Positions 63,122 through 64,000 of a DNA stretch of 64,000 nt are shown here, in pieces. Source of the stretch: Bradyrhizobium altum (GTDB taxonomy: Bacteria > Pseudomonadota > Alphaproteobacteria > Rhizobiales > Xanthobacteraceae); the NCBI RefSeq assembly GCF_020889705.1, contig NZ_JACMYP010000004.1, forward strand, positions 45,481 to 109,480, in the 5' to 3' direction. The notes beneath the pieces are model-generated. The model saw nothing but the letters and a program-made list of their open reading frames with translations. It was not told where the DNA came from and did no database searches. The stretch's first letter is position 1. Every line of letters begins with the position of its first letter. A program made the position numbers and the translations under genes.

Positions 63122-64000
63122 GCAAAACTCTTGATGGTCTGGATCACGCCGTCGAGCTCCTTGCCCTCGCTGTCCTTCAGCGCGGCTTCCCGCAGTCGGC
63201 GCGCCCAGTCGGCGGCATCGTCGCGCGGTGCGACCAGCTTGATCGCGGCCAGCGTCTTGTCGAATTTCGACAGGCCGCGGCTGTGGGTGTCGGAATAGCC
63301 TTTGACGAGGCGCCGGCATTGCAGGACCTCGACGCCCAACTGATAGTTCGCTCGCACCGCCTCTGTCGCGGCGTTGAGCCATTGGTCCCGATGAGCGGTT
63401 TCGATGGTGTGACGCAGCGAGCGGCGGCGCATGCCGCGAAGGCCGCCGACGACATAGAGCGCGAGGAACGAGGGCAGCGAGTAGGTCCGCACCCGGCGCC
63501 CCTTGTTGACGCGCCGATCGAGCCAGCCGAGCAGGCGCGGCCTGGCGCCAAGCCAGCGGCCAAGGCCCACTGGCAGCATGCCCATGACCTCTTCCATGCG
63601 GGGATGCATGAACTCGGTGGTCTGTAGCACCTGATCCTGCGACAATTCGAGCTCGTCCTCGATCCGCGCGCGGCGGCTGGATCTGGTCTTGAGGTCGGCA
63701 ACGCGGATGACGTCATCATAGGCCATGGCGTTGGCGAGATATTTTGCGGCGGCCTGGGTGAAGGCAAAACCTCGCCCGGCGCCACCGGCGCTGCGATCGG
63801 CGGCGTGGAGCTCGCCGAGGATGTCGAGATATTCGCCGCCATAGGCGACATCCTGGAAATCGACGACCTTCTTCAGCCCGGCGCGGCCCATCGCCTGCAC
63901 GGCCTCCGGCAACTCCTGCGTCAGCCGCGCGGCGAGGCCGGCAAGACGGGGATCCAGAGCTGCCGGGGAGGGAGCGGTGTCAGCCGCCTCCGATTGCGCC
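63118..64000 (-). CDS. Indolepyruvate oxidoreductase subunit, C-terminal part (5' beyond window)
   Basis: The frame is open to the right edge; about 294 codons are visible. RAGLKKVVDFQDVAYGGEYL, FAFTQAAAKYLANAMAYDDV, RADLKTRSSRRARIEDEL-type charged stretch (IRVADLKTRSSRRARIEDEL), LPVGLGRWLGARP and RRLVKGYSDTHSRGLSKFDK match the long beta-type (IorB-like) subunits that carry an extra C-terminal domain. Such enzymes oxidise aryl-pyruvates such as indolepyruvate to arylacetyl-CoA. Presence next to MarR regulators and a Rieske system suggests indole-acetate metabolism. Identification rests on recall of the family. Confidence 0.7.
   Translation of the reverse strand, partial: AQSEAADTAPSPAALDPRLAGLAARLTQELPEAVQAMGRAGLKKVVDFQDVAYGGEYLDILGELHAADRSAGGAGRGFAFTQAAAKYLANAMAYDDVIRVADLKTRSSRRARIEDELELSQDQVLQTTEFMHPRMEEVMGMLPVGLGRWLGARPRLLGWLDRRVNKGRRVRTYSLPSFLALYVVGGLRGMRRRSLRHTIETAHRDQWLNAATEAVRANYQLGVEVLQCRRLVKGYSDTHSRGLSKFDKTLAAIKLVAPRDDAADWARRLREAALKDSEGKELDGVIQTIKSFA

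Overview
The window looks like a Bradyrhizobium-type alphaproteobacterial chromosome (inferred). Supporting signs are the GC-rich coding bias, frequent GTG/TTG starts, small proteins of a kind usual in Bradyrhizobium, and a rhizobial exopolysaccharide gene set. No rRNA, tRNA or CRISPR array was seen.

Region 1 (about 0.25-29.5 kb) is a large exopolysaccharide locus. It holds a periplasmic export lipoprotein-type protein, a Wzz-like chain-length protein without a kinase domain, a Wzy polymerase, a Wzx flippase, a priming sugar transferase and five GT4 glycosyltransferases. It also holds an FkbM methyltransferase, an AlgD-type sugar dehydrogenase, two deacetylase-fold proteins, an amidotransferase-type asparagine synthase, and a Gfo/Idh - DegT - hexapeptide acyltransferase trio that probably makes an N-acylated amino sugar. 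A Sec-exported heparin-lyase-like protein (13.8 kb) is embedded in it.

Region 2 (about 30.3-45.7 kb) is a glycan lyase secretion module. Two long lyase-fold proteins with nearly identical N-terminal domains and a shared non-RTX C-terminal signal flank or neighbour a type I ABC transporter with a duplicated N-terminal C39-like domain and its HlyD adaptor. The two lyase genes and the transporter gene share an upstream element with fixed internal spacing. A second asparagine synthase, a CelD-type GNAT, a PilZ protein and several microproteins lie nearby.

Region 3 (about 47-55.9 kb) starts with galE and two divergent LuxR-type regulators with degenerate receivers. Then comes a compact thiotemplate operon: an Sfp-type PPTase, a TubC-docked thioesterase-like protein, a free-standing A-PCP didomain whose pocket residues read as an asparagine code, and an IVD-type acyl-CoA dehydrogenase. 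I know of no described pathway with exactly this set, and it is one of the two best candidates for something new.

Region 4 (about 56-64 kb) follows a decayed serine recombinase. It is an aromatic-acid operon (VanB-type reductase, Rieske dioxygenase alpha and beta, acyl-CoA ligase, SDR). It converges on an operon encoding the C-terminal part of an indolepyruvate oxidoreductase subunit and two MarR regulators. The set resembles auxin (indole-3-acetate) catabolic loci of the iad type. Its promoter has a perfect -35 box and two palindromes that could be MarR operators.
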